A DNA stretch of 62,966 bases from a virus, in IMG/VR virus record IMGVR_UViG_3300007511_000021, positions 1 through 62,966 of that record. The stretch is one strand, 5' to 3'. Under the pieces are notes generated by a model. The model was not told the origin of the DNA. It did no database searches and worked only from the letters and a program-made list of their open reading frames with translations. Of this stretch, positions 55,270-62,741 are shown one piece after another. The first letter of the stretch is position 1. The number at the start of each line of letters is the position of its first letter. Both the position numbers and the translations under genes were made by a program.

Positions 55270-56460
55270 ATGAATATTTGCATTCACAAAAGAATCTTGG
55301 GAACAACCCAGCATTTGTCGACTAATTTTGAGTCAAAATCTTCATGGGTAGAAGATCCAGATAGTGAAGATCTAACAATTGGATTCAAAAATAACGAGAC
55401 TATTAATATTGTTTCCTTCCTTTTGAATAAGAAAATTCCTGATTCACCTGATAAGAAGTTTGCTCTGCCGTTTCGTCATTCAAGCTTAGAAAATATCTTG
55501 TGGTCTCATGTGTTGCCCAAGAAGGAATATAGAAAGTATTTCCAGAGTATCCAGAATGCAATTGGCGAAACTTTAAAGTCTGATCAATACGAATACTTTA
55601 ATAATCGTATCTCTATTCAACAGAAGCTTATCTCCTTTCTTGAGCCATCTAAAATTGATGAAAAAGTTTTTGGAAAATATTGCGCAGATCCAGAGTTAGT
55701 CAACAAGTCTGTTTTGACAACATTTGCGCCAAAAAAAGGGTTTGCAAAAAATGTTGACTATAATCTAGTAGGGACAAATACAGGAAGGCTCACGATATTA
55801 GCTGGTCCACAAATCCTTACTCTTAAAAAAGAACTAAGAAATATTTTGACGTCTCGATTTGAAGGCGGAAAGATAATCCAGTTTGACTATACTAGCCTTG
55901 AGCCAAGAGTTGCATTGATGTTATCAGGCAAGAATCCGGAAAGAGATATCTACACCAGTCTATGCAAGCAAGTTTTGGGAGGCAAATACGGCCGCCAAAC
56001 TGCTAAGCTTCTTACTATCGCAACTCTCTATGGCATGGGAATCAATCGTGTCAAAGACTTGCTCGGTGTAAGTAAGATCACTGCACGAGAAGTTTTAGAC
56101 CAGCTTGAAGATTTCTTTGGTGTTGAAGATATCAAAAAACAATTAGAAAAAGAGGCAGAATCCGGATTTATTAAAAACTACTTTGGTAGAAACATTCGAG
56201 TTAGAAACAATGCTTCACATGTCTTATATAATAACTATATTCAATCAACAGCAATGGATGCAGCGCTTGAAGGATTCTTTAAAGTAGTTCAAAACATAAA
56301 GAGGGAAAAATACCAGTGCATTCCGATCTTTGTTTTGCATGATGCTATTATTTTTGATTGTCATCCTGAGTGCTTTGACAAATTAGAAGTTATAATGAAT
56401 CCAGGACAAAATTTATCTAGTTTTGAATCACAACTTTATATGGAGGCTGAAGAAGTATAA
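55270..56460 (+). CDS. Minimal family A DNA polymerase
   Basis: 396 residues. Palm/fingers motifs: A, D206 in QFDYTSLEPR; B, R242, K246, Y254, G255 in GRQTAKLLTIATLYGMG (the usual Phe at the +8 site is I250); C, D358 in VLHDAIIF, where the usual second acidic residue (HDE) is Ala359. A TGRL segment upstream (NTGRLTILAGPQIL) matches the DNA-contact strand before motif A. There is no 3'-5' exonuclease domain; the first ~130 residues are not recognised. T4-like phages normally use family B gp43. A TATAAT hexamer at 55258-55263 is the only promoter signal. Could be a replicative or a repair/translesion enzyme. Confidence 0.8.
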   Translation: MNICIHKRILGTTQHLSTNFESKSSWVEDPDSEDLTIGFKNNETINIVSFLLNKKIPDSPDKKFALPFRHSSLENILWSHVLPKKEYRKYFQSIQNAIGETLKSDQYEYFNNRISIQQKLISFLEPSKIDEKVFGKYCADPELVNKSVLTTFAPKKGFAKNVDYNLVGTNTGRLTILAGPQILTLKKELRNILTSRFEGGKIIQFDYTSLEPRVALMLSGKNPERDIYTSLCKQVLGGKYGRQTAKLLTIATLYGMGINRVKDLLGVSKITAREVLDQLEDFFGVEDIKKQLEKEAESGFIKNYFGRNIRVRNNASHVLYNNYIQSTAMDAALEGFFKVVQNIKREKYQCIPIFVLHDAIIFDCHPECFDKLEVIMNPGQNLSSFESQLYMEAEEV

Positions 56461-57062
56461 TGGATTTAGATATCGAGAAAATGCAGGAAGATTATGAGAA
56501 ATTTCAAGCTCTGACTAAAAAGACGGGACCAAGAGCTAAGAAGTTACAAAAGCTAGTTGATAAGCTCGGAGAAAGACTAGTAATGGCACCCTCGTCAGAG
56601 AGAGATGAGTATTTCAATGCCTTCTCCGGCGGCCTTCTTGATCATTCTCTAAAGATCCTTGAAACCAGCTACAAAGTCGCCAAGGGTTGTGGAATTGAAG
56701 TTTCAAATGAATCTATCATCCTATGCTCGCTCTTTTGTCTTATTGGAAAAGTCGGTGATGAAAATCAAGACCTCTATATTCCTCAAGATAATTCGTGGAG
56801 AAAAGAAAATCTAGGTGAAAATTATAAATTCAATAATGATTTGCCTCACATGAGAACAACGCATAGAAGTCTTCTCCTTTTGCAAAAGTTTGGAATTGAG
56901 CTTTCACACGATGAGTGGCTAGCAATTTTACTTGCGGATGGTTTAACAGATGATACGCGCCTTTATTCAATGAGAGAGCCGTCACTAGCGCTCGTAATAT
57001 CCTCATCGAATAAGCTTGTTCAGAGCAAGTCAAGAGAAGAAGATAATCCTGTTTCTTTCTAG
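56460..57062 (+). CDS. HD-domain-like protein with lost catalytic residues
   Basis: 200 residues, start overlapping the polymerase stop by 1 nt. Fold landmarks: SGGLLDHSLKI (H62), the helix LCSLFCLIGKVGDE, NSWRKENLGENYKFN, THRSLLLLQKFG and DEWLAILLADG. In related phage HD proteins the second reads LFHDxGKxG and the last HDG or NDG; here they are FCL (93-94 in place of HD) and ADG. The metal-binding centre is therefore mostly absent, and a binding or structural role is likelier than hydrolysis. Co-translation with the polymerase suggests a replication accessory job. Confidence 0.65.
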   Translation: MDLDIEKMQEDYEKFQALTKKTGPRAKKLQKLVDKLGERLVMAPSSERDEYFNAFSGGLLDHSLKILETSYKVAKGCGIEVSNESIILCSLFCLIGKVGDENQDLYIPQDNSWRKENLGENYKFNNDLPHMRTTHRSLLLLQKFGIELSHDEWLAILLADGLTDDTRLYSMREPSLALVISSSNKLVQSKSREEDNPVSF

Positions 57063-57069
57063 CTTCGTC

Positions 57070-57077
57070 CATATTTA
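57070..57077 (+). promoter_or_regulatory. Weak candidate late promoter box CATATTTA
   Basis: CATATTTA only 5 nt before ATG 57083. This would give a leaderless message or point to a later start, so it may be coincidental. Confidence 0.25.
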
Positions 57078-57082
57078 AATAT

Positions 57083-57775
57083 ATGAGAAAAGAAATCAAA
57101 AGATTTAAACCTAAATTTATCAAGCGTGCAAATGACAGCACCACCGGCGCCGGCACCCGCGGAGCAATCTCTAATTCTACTCGACAAAACCCGCCAGATA
57201 TCCACAGGCTTGGTTGGGCTCCTCGACCATTTCCTCGATCTGGTATGACAGGAGAGCCCAATAGCTCAATTATGGGCCGAATGGGAACAGGTTCATTGTC
57301 AGCCTATACTGATGTCGACCGCGAAGAATTCGAAGACCAGTCAGGAATGCCAGGAAAAGGCGGAAACTATAAGTTTGGAATGTCAAGACATTACAAGAAC
57401 AAGGGCGGAGGAAAAGCTATGATGGGAACTGGATCCGGACCAATTGGTGAAGAAGTATTAAGAAAGATAATCAGGCAAGAGCTTGTAGAGGCTCTCGGAG
57501 ACAAGTCTGGTAAAAAAGCATTTGCATATGAGCTTATGATGAGCCAAGAAGGCGACGATGAAATCGACGAGGAAGAGGATGAGCTTGATGAATTCTCCGG
57601 CGCCACCGCCGTTGCAGGTGTATCATTACCTCTCGGAGCCTCAACCCCGGGCAAGAAAGCAAAGCCATCATGGGGAATAACAGCTAGAACATTGAATGGA
57701 ACAGCTGTAAAGCCTGACAGTTCTAGCACAAGAATTCTAAAAATAAGAAGAATGAAAAAATCTGAATTATATTGA
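57083..57775 (+). CDS. Hypothetical protein with 'LRKIIRQEL' helix, probable virion or core protein
   Basis: 230 residues. N-terminal half is basic, Gly/Pro/Arg/Ser-rich and likely disordered. The centre has GEEVLRKIIRQELVEALGD, an amphipathic helix like the N-terminus of the head protein at 27886-28302. An acidic stretch (DDEIDEEEDELDEF) follows and a basic C-terminus ends it. It sits amid replication genes but looks like a virion or core component, with a possible late box in front. No family recognised and no Shine-Dalgarno before the ATG. Confidence 0.5.
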   Translation: MRKEIKRFKPKFIKRANDSTTGAGTRGAISNSTRQNPPDIHRLGWAPRPFPRSGMTGEPNSSIMGRMGTGSLSAYTDVDREEFEDQSGMPGKGGNYKFGMSRHYKNKGGGKAMMGTGSGPIGEEVLRKIIRQELVEALGDKSGKKAFAYELMMSQEGDDEIDEEEDELDEFSGATAVAGVSLPLGASTPGKKAKPSWGITARTLNGTAVKPDSSSTRILKIRRMKKSELY

Positions 57776-57778
57776 ACA

Positions 57779-57830
57779 TTCTATGTGGGTTGATTACAAT
57801 AACATTGATCAATAAAACGCCAACATAGGA
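57779..57830 (+). promoter_or_regulatory. Long-range hairpin masking the SSB ribosome site
   Basis: TTCTATGT (57779-57786) can pair with ACATAGGA (57823-57830), eight pairs including one G-U, closing a 36-nt AT-rich loop. The right arm includes the first bases of the AGGAGA ribosome site of the SSB gene. T4 gene 32 is controlled by its own product binding an AT-rich unstructured leader beside a pseudoknot, so an autogenous translational operator here is reasonable but unproven. Confidence 0.35.
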
Positions 57831-57838
57831 GAAACATT

Positions 57839-58642
57839 ATGGCACTTGATTTTGATGCGATTCGTCGCAAGGTAGCACAACTTTCCGGCAACAAGCGAGG
57901 TTCATCATTTTGGCGCCCCGAGGAGGGTGAGCATACTGTTCGACTCGTGCCATTCTCTGATAATGATGGGCAGCCATTTAAGGAGAGGTGGTTCTACTAT
58001 AACGTAGGTGAGAACCGAGGTATTCTCGCTCCTAAGCAATTTGGTAAGCCCGATCCAATTCAGGAGCTTATTAACAAGCTTCGTGATGATGGCTCTCCTG
58101 AGTCACTTGAGCTTTGCAAGCGCTTATATCCCAAGATGCGTGGCTATGCTCCGGTCATCGTTCGCGGCGAGGAGTCAAAAGGAGTCCAGCTTTGGTCGTT
58201 TGGCAAGATGGTTTATCAAGATATTCTTAATATCATGCTCGATCCTGACTATGGTGATATCACTGACCCAGTCGAGGGCAGAGATATTAAAGTCACCCTT
58301 TCAAAGCAGCCAGGACAAAACTGGGCCAAGACTTCTGTGATGCCTCGAGGCAAGGTTACTGAGCTATCTGATGATACAGCAAAGATTAAAACGTATCTTG
58401 AAAATATTCCAAACCTTGATGAGATTTATTCGCTCGAGCCTTACGAAGAGATTGAGAAGAAAGTCAATGATTGGTTAAATGGATCAGCAGATTCTGACGA
58501 GGGAACTACTCGAGGAACTACGTCTACAACTACTGTATCATCACCTCCCAAGCCAGAGTCTACGAAATCAAAGACACCAAACGCAGAGACAAAGTCATAT
58601 AACTCACTAGATGACGCATTTGCAGACTTGCTCGGAGACTGA
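57839..58642 (+). CDS. gp32: Single-stranded DNA-binding protein (gp32-like)
   Basis: 267 residues versus 301 in T4. N-terminal basic segment FDAIRRKVAQLSGNKRGSSF, then FWRPEEGEHTVRLVPFSDND, the gp32-type OB entry, and FKERWFYYN. The T4 zinc finger (Cys/His set) is not present. The end has a Thr/Ser/Pro linker and acidic tip LDDAFADLLGD, which in gp32 recruits partners. It would coat single strands for the polymerase, primase and UvsX encoded around it. AGGAGA precedes the ATG within a possible hairpin. Codon use is richer in GAG/C-ending codons than average. Confidence 0.9.
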   Translation: MALDFDAIRRKVAQLSGNKRGSSFWRPEEGEHTVRLVPFSDNDGQPFKERWFYYNVGENRGILAPKQFGKPDPIQELINKLRDDGSPESLELCKRLYPKMRGYAPVIVRGEESKGVQLWSFGKMVYQDILNIMLDPDYGDITDPVEGRDIKVTLSKQPGQNWAKTSVMPRGKVTELSDDTAKIKTYLENIPNLDEIYSLEPYEEIEKKVNDWLNGSADSDEGTTRGTTSTTTVSSPPKPESTKSKTPNAETKSYNSLDDAFADLLGD

Positions 58643-58648
58643 TCATAA

Positions 58649-59404
58649 ATGGCTAAGGCAAAAAAGCCTGCAAAGACTGCAAAGAAAAAGTCAAAAGTAT
58701 CTGACGATTTTACGGCAGACTTAATCAGGTCTCTTAATAAGGATCACGGAGGACGAATCGCATACAATCTCAGTGTAGATGAGTCACCGACCCACGTGAA
58801 AGCGTGGGTCGGCACTGGGATTAGGCAGCTCGATCTACTGGTATCTAATCGAAAAAACGGCGGGCTACCCTGTGGCAGAATTGTCGAGATCTTTGGGCCA
58901 CCATCAATCGGTAAGTCACATATCGCTTTGCAGATTGCGCGAAACACGCAATCAATGGGTGGCATCGTTGTCTATATTGACACAGAGAACGGTACATCAG
59001 TAGAGAATCTGGCACTCCTCGGTGTTGATGTATCAAAGCGGTTTGTGTTTATCGAGACTGCCTGCACTGAGGAAGTGTTTGAAGTCGCAGAGTCAACGAT
59101 CATGAAAGCCCGCGGCCTCAATAAAGATATTCCTATTACGATTATTTGGGATTCTGTGGCAGCATCTTCTCCCAGGGCAGAGCTAACAGGCGATTATGAT
59201 CAAAACTCTATCGGTCTTCAAGCAAGAACGATCTCAAAGGGCATGAGAAAGATCACCCAGGTCTTTGGTAGCACGAATACACTGTTCATCTGTCTAAATC
59301 AGACACGAACAAAGATTGGTGTTATGTACGGGGATCCCATGTGCGTCGACCCGTTTACGACTAAAATCAAAGTCAGGTATGATAACTCTAATTTCGGCCT
59401 ATAG
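58649..59404 (+). CDS. uvsX: UvsX/RecA recombinase, N-terminal half plus split-intein Int-N
   Basis: 251 codons. Residues 1-231 are the N-extein: Walker A GPPSIGKS (83-90), acidic YIDTENG, Walker B ITIIWDS (~164-169), and LNQTRTKIGVMYGDPM, which in intact relatives runs straight on to the TTPGG loop. Instead residue 232 is Cys and a 20-residue tail, starting CVDPFTTKIKVRY, ends at TAG 59402-59404. The tail looks like intein block A. The rest of UvsX, starting TTPGG, is in the gene at 60448. Functional UvsX (about 400 residues, T4 UvsX is 391) would need trans-splicing of both products. Confidence 0.93.
   Translation: MAKAKKPAKTAKKKSKVSDDFTADLIRSLNKDHGGRIAYNLSVDESPTHVKAWVGTGIRQLDLLVSNRKNGGLPCGRIVEIFGPPSIGKSHIALQIARNTQSMGGIVVYIDTENGTSVENLALLGVDVSKRFVFIETACTEEVFEVAESTIMKARGLNKDIPITIIWDSVAASSPRAELTGDYDQNSIGLQARTISKGMRKITQVFGSTNTLFICLNQTRTKIGVMYGDPMCVDPFTTKIKVRYDNSNFGL
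59342..59401 (+). other. Int-N: N-terminal fragment of split intein (20 residues)
   Basis: Begins with the nucleophilic Cys (59342-59344) right after GDPM and has block A character (C-V-D-P-x-T-x-I-x-V). The stop follows after 20 residues, before any block B, so the split is unusually early. The partner Int-C at 60448-60813 supplies block B onward. Confidence 0.85.
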
Positions 59405-59449
59405 TTATATATGGAACTAAAACCTCGTTAAAACTATAGGTGGAATATT

Positions 59450-60460
59450 ATGATAGATTATTTTGATTTTGATTTTAAAATAAAAGATAATAAACCAATA
59501 ACTAAAATATCTTTAAAGGCTAAGTTTAAAAAAGAAAAGCCAGCAATGAGAGAATCTGGTTATCCATTTAGTGGAGTAGAGCTGGGTTATTATATTCATC
59601 ATATTGATGATAAAAATCTGGCTAACAATGTTTGGAAATTTAGAAAGAAGCTAGCAAATAAAAACTATTTAATTGACTTCCTATTTGAAAACAACGTTAT
59701 TTCATTGAAGGAATATGAGATATCAAATCTGTGGAAACTCAGGACGAGAAAAAAGTTTGTCAAAAACCATTCCATCGCTATGTCGTCTGAAGCTGCCAGG
59801 AAAAACATGTCAGATAGCTATGACAGGGAATTGCATTCAAAGATTCATAAAGAGTTGTGGAAAAATAATCGTGAAAAGTATATAAAAGCAACACAGTCAC
59901 CCGAAGTAAAAAAAAGAAGAATTGCATCATTTAAAAAGCACCTTGAAGATCCTGCTAACAAGAAAAAATATGATGAAGCAATGCAAAATCCTGAAAGAAT
60001 TGAAAAAATAAGCAAAGCTGCCAAAAAGATGTGGGAAAACGCATCTAATGAGAAAAGAAATAAAATGAGATCAAATTGGTCAAAAAAGCTTTCTTATAAA
60101 GGCAAGAAAATGAATTCAATAGAATTTAAAATTGCTAACTTGTTAGACGAAAAAAATATAAACTGGGAATATGAACCAGTAATTGAGTTTGAAAATTCAT
60201 TTGTCCAGCCAGATTTTATAGTAAATAGTAGTATAGTAATTGAATGTTTCGGCGACTTTTGGCATGCCAACCCATCGAAGTACGAAGATGATTTCGTCTT
60301 ATATGCTGCAAAAACTGCAAAAGCTCAGAGAGCGTTTGATAAAAATAGACTAGGTTTGTTAAGTGAAAAATTTGAACATATTGTAATTTTGTGGGAAAAT
60401 GAAATCAATAGTTCTGATATAGAAACAATATTAAAAGAGAGGGTTTTATGCCTATTGTAG
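59450..60460 (+). CDS. Homing endonuclease ORF between split-intein halves (Vsr-like)
   Basis: 336 residues, AGGTGG upstream. N-terminal ~100 residues unrecognised; centre is very basic with repeated helices (SPEVKKRRIASFKKH, NPERIEKISKAAKKMW), probably DNA-binding NUMOD-like units. The C-terminal ~100 residues are a Vsr/PD-(D/E)XK-type nuclease: MNSIEFKIANLL, then FVQPDFIVNSSIVIECFGDF, WHANPSKY and IVILWENE. It shares its reading frame with the upstream uvsX half (two stops, TAG 59402 and TAA 59429, separate them) and overlaps the Int-C gene by 13 nt. This matches the 'fractured gene' type in which a free-standing endonuclease lies between split-intein halves. Confidence 0.85.
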   Translation: MIDYFDFDFKIKDNKPITKISLKAKFKKEKPAMRESGYPFSGVELGYYIHHIDDKNLANNVWKFRKKLANKNYLIDFLFENNVISLKEYEISNLWKLRTRKKFVKNHSIAMSSEAARKNMSDSYDRELHSKIHKELWKNNREKYIKATQSPEVKKRRIASFKKHLEDPANKKKYDEAMQNPERIEKISKAAKKMWENASNEKRNKMRSNWSKKLSYKGKKMNSIEFKIANLLDEKNINWEYEPVIEFENSFVQPDFIVNSSIVIECFGDFWHANPSKYEDDFVLYAAKTAKAQRAFDKNRLGLLSEKFEHIVILWENEINSSDIETILKERVLCLL

Positions 60461-60813
60461 AAGAAGAATTGACGTTTTTCGAATTCGCTGAAAAGTTTTT
60501 AAATCTAAATGATATGAAAACACCGACAAACCTAGACATATCTAGCCTGGGCATAGAGATTGAAACTCTGCTAAATGATGGAACTGCTGGTTTTCGGCCA
60601 ATGAATTCGTTTATCGTGAAAGATCAAGTCGACTCCTACTGCAGGATTGATGAGCTAAGAGGAACTAGCAATCACAGAGTTTTGTTCGGTAATGAGTACA
60701 TACCTCTGTCTGAGCACCCAGAATCTATGATTATTGAAGAGCCAATGTGTGTCGTAGATACATCTGTTGAAGAGACAGAAAATTACATAGCAAATGGCCA
60801 GGTAAATCACAAT
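60448..60813 (+). other. Int-C: C-terminal fragment of split intein (122 residues)
   Basis: Codons 1-122 of the gene, ending in His-Asn at 60808-60813. With the 20-residue Int-N the complete intein is 142 residues, the size of a mini-intein with no internal endonuclease. +1 residue is Thr (60814-60816). Confidence 0.88.
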
Positions 60814-61323
60814 ACGACTCCCGGCGGCGCCGCAATACCATTTCACTCCTCAGTTCGAATTAAACTCGGCGCCGGCTCTCAAATCAAGAACAAAGAGGGC
60901 GATATCATAGGGATTAATGTCTCGGCGAAGACAATCAAGAACAAAGTGGCGCACCCATTCAGAACTTGTCATTTTGAGATTCACTTTGGTGTCGGTGTCA
61001 AAGAGCATGAGCAAATCACAGATCTTCTTAGATCGTCTGACGACGTAGAGTTCGAAGGAAAGACATACTCTGTCGAAGGTGCAGGAGCTTGGAAGACACT
61101 ATCAGTTATTGATTCAAAAACCGGTGAACTTATAGTAGAAAAGAAGTTCACCAAAAGTGGAATGGAAGATTTGTTAAACAGTGATGAGTATTTGCCTTAT
61201 ATTGAGACGATGCTAGAGAAGACTCTTATTAAGAATTTTTCCGGCAATCTAGATATTAATGCAGATTCTTATGAAGAGGTCCGAGCAGTAGCAATGGACC
61301 TCGCGGAGGCAGAGTTAAAATGA
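60448..61323 (+). CDS. uvsX: Split-intein Int-C plus UvsX C-terminal half
   Basis: 291 residues, AGAGAGG before the ATG. Residues 1-122 are Int-C: block B T73-S-N-H76 in RGTSNHRVLF, block F VVDTSVEETENYIANG, and block G ending H121-N122. Splicing would join T123 (TTPGGAAIPFHSSVRIKLGAG) to M231 of the N-half. Residues 123-291 are the recombinase C-terminus with the DNA-binding loop and C-terminal subdomain, ending acidic. All splice-critical residues are present (C1, block B T/H, penultimate H, terminal N, +1 Thr). Overlaps dUTPase by 4 nt (ATGA). Confidence 0.93.
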   Translation: MPIVEEELTFFEFAEKFLNLNDMKTPTNLDISSLGIEIETLLNDGTAGFRPMNSFIVKDQVDSYCRIDELRGTSNHRVLFGNEYIPLSEHPESMIIEEPMCVVDTSVEETENYIANGQVNHNTTPGGAAIPFHSSVRIKLGAGSQIKNKEGDIIGINVSAKTIKNKVAHPFRTCHFEIHFGVGVKEHEQITDLLRSSDDVEFEGKTYSVEGAGAWKTLSVIDSKTGELIVEKKFTKSGMEDLLNSDEYLPYIETMLEKTLIKNFSGNLDINADSYEEVRAVAMDLAEAELK

Positions 61324-61784
61324 GCATGTTCGTTAAAGTAAAGCTAACACATCCCGATGCAAAGCTACCATCTCAAAAGATAGGTGATGTAGGCTGGGAT
61401 CTAACATCAGTCGAGTCAGGAAATATTCCTGCCGGAAAAGTAACGTCAGTTTCTACCGGTGTTGTCTTAGCAGAATCACCATTCACGACTGATATTCATA
61501 AGTCTGTTATTATAAAAGTAGAAGGAAGATCAGGTTTAGCATTTAGACACGCCGTTTTTCCAGTGGGTGGTATCATTGACCCAGGATATCGAGGCGAGAT
61601 ATCTGTAATGCTCTATAATGGCGGTGACAAAGATTACCGGTTTGAAAAGGGCGATCGAATAGCACAGCTGGTAATCTATGATGTGCATGCGAAGACTAGT
61701 AGTAACAAAACACAGTTCCTAGAAGTTGATACTGTTCATCCATCTCATCGAGGAGACAAGGGCTTTGGATCGTCAGGCAGATAG
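61320..61784 (+). CDS. dut: dUTP diphosphatase
   Basis: 154 residues, the usual trimeric dUTPase length. All five motifs present: GDVGWDLTS (1, D27), GRSGLA (2), GIIDPGYRGEI (3, D87 and Y90), KGDRIAQLV (4) and RGDKGFGSSGR (5). It lowers dUTP and supplies dUMP for dTTP. Start overlaps the uvsX stop by 4 nt, so it is co-translated with the Int-C/UvsX part. Confidence 0.96.
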   Translation: MSMFVKVKLTHPDAKLPSQKIGDVGWDLTSVESGNIPAGKVTSVSTGVVLAESPFTTDIHKSVIIKVEGRSGLAFRHAVFPVGGIIDPGYRGEISVMLYNGGDKDYRFEKGDRIAQLVIYDVHAKTSSNKTQFLEVDTVHPSHRGDKGFGSSGR

Positions 61785-62721
61785 ACCCGTCCTAATCTTC
61801 GATGCGATGAATTTATTTCTTCGTGTCTATTCTGCAAACCCAACAATAAGCCAGTATGGACATCATGTCGGAGGTGTAGTCGGCTTTCTTAAGTCAATGA
61901 GAAATATCATTGATAAGTTCGCACCCTCCCAGATCTTTGTTGTCTGGGAGGGTGGCGGTAGTCAAAGACGCCGCGCCATCTATCCTGAATACAAGCATGG
62001 ACGCAAGCCCAAGCGGATGAATAAGTTCTTTGATCAAGAGATCCCAGACACAATTCAAAGTAGAAATAACCAGATTGCATCGCTGATTAGCATACTAAAG
62101 AACACACCCATATGCCAGCTTTATGTAGGCGACTGCGAAGCTGATGATGTTATCGGATATCTCTGCAAGTATAAGCTAAGAGACAGTGACAAGATTATCG
62201 TGTCGTCTGATCAGGATTATTATCAACTGCTCAATGAGTCTACACAGATCTTTCGCCTAGGCAAAAAAGAAATTGTAAAAGCTTCGGATGTTCTGACTCT
62301 AACAGGTGTAACTGCTTCAAATTATTGTGTCGCCAAAGCAGCCGCCGGAGATTCGTCAGATAACATCTCTGGCATCAAGGGCGCCGGATACAAGACGATG
62401 TCCAAGAGATTTCCATTCTTACGAAACGAAGAAGAAGTAGATATTAAAAATATTTTTGACCATGCGTCAGCGAACATAGATAAGAAAATAAAGGTCTACC
62501 GAACGATAGTGGACAACTTTGATATTTTGGAACGTAATTGGAAGCTTACATACTTAGATTCGAACAATTTAGCTTCAAATCAGGTGAATCAAATAGAGAC
62601 AATCGTAGATACATTCGATCCCTGTAGCAATAAGATAGGGATGATGAGGAAATTGATTCATGAAGGAATACAGAACTTCGACGTCGAATCCTTGTTTCTT
62701 AGCTTTACATATTTAGACTAG
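61765..62721 (+). CDS. FEN-like 5'-3' exonuclease / RNase H (T4 rnh type)
   Basis: I choose TTG 61765 because GAGGAG lies 9 nt upstream; the frame is open further 5' inside dut but without a ribosome site. 318 residues versus 305 for T4 RNase H. Acidic metal-site motifs: D13 in LIFDAMN, CEADDVIGYL, SSDQDYYQLL and the helix-hairpin region GDSSDNISGIKGAGYKT. It would remove RNA primers from Okazaki fragments. Overlaps dut by 20 nt. Confidence 0.85.
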   Translation: MDRQADRPVLIFDAMNLFLRVYSANPTISQYGHHVGGVVGFLKSMRNIIDKFAPSQIFVVWEGGGSQRRRAIYPEYKHGRKPKRMNKFFDQEIPDTIQSRNNQIASLISILKNTPICQLYVGDCEADDVIGYLCKYKLRDSDKIIVSSDQDYYQLLNESTQIFRLGKKEIVKASDVLTLTGVTASNYCVAKAAAGDSSDNISGIKGAGYKTMSKRFPFLRNEEEVDIKNIFDHASANIDKKIKVYRTIVDNFDILERNWKLTYLDSNNLASNQVNQIETIVDTFDPCSNKIGMMRKLIHEGIQNFDVESLFLSFTYLD

Positions 62722-62741
62722 AACAAAAGAAGAGGTTATTA

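Noticed and set aside
59404-60448. Group I or II intron interrupting uvsX
   Set aside because: The flanking protein ends carry intein blocks A, B, F and G with Cys, His-Asn and Thr at the junctions, and the downstream half has its own start and ribosome site, so protein trans-splicing explains it better.
62708-62715. CATATTTA before the gp41-like gene as a late promoter
   Set aside because: It encodes the Thr-Tyr-Leu end of the exonuclease and precedes a replication gene; probably chance, kept only as a note.
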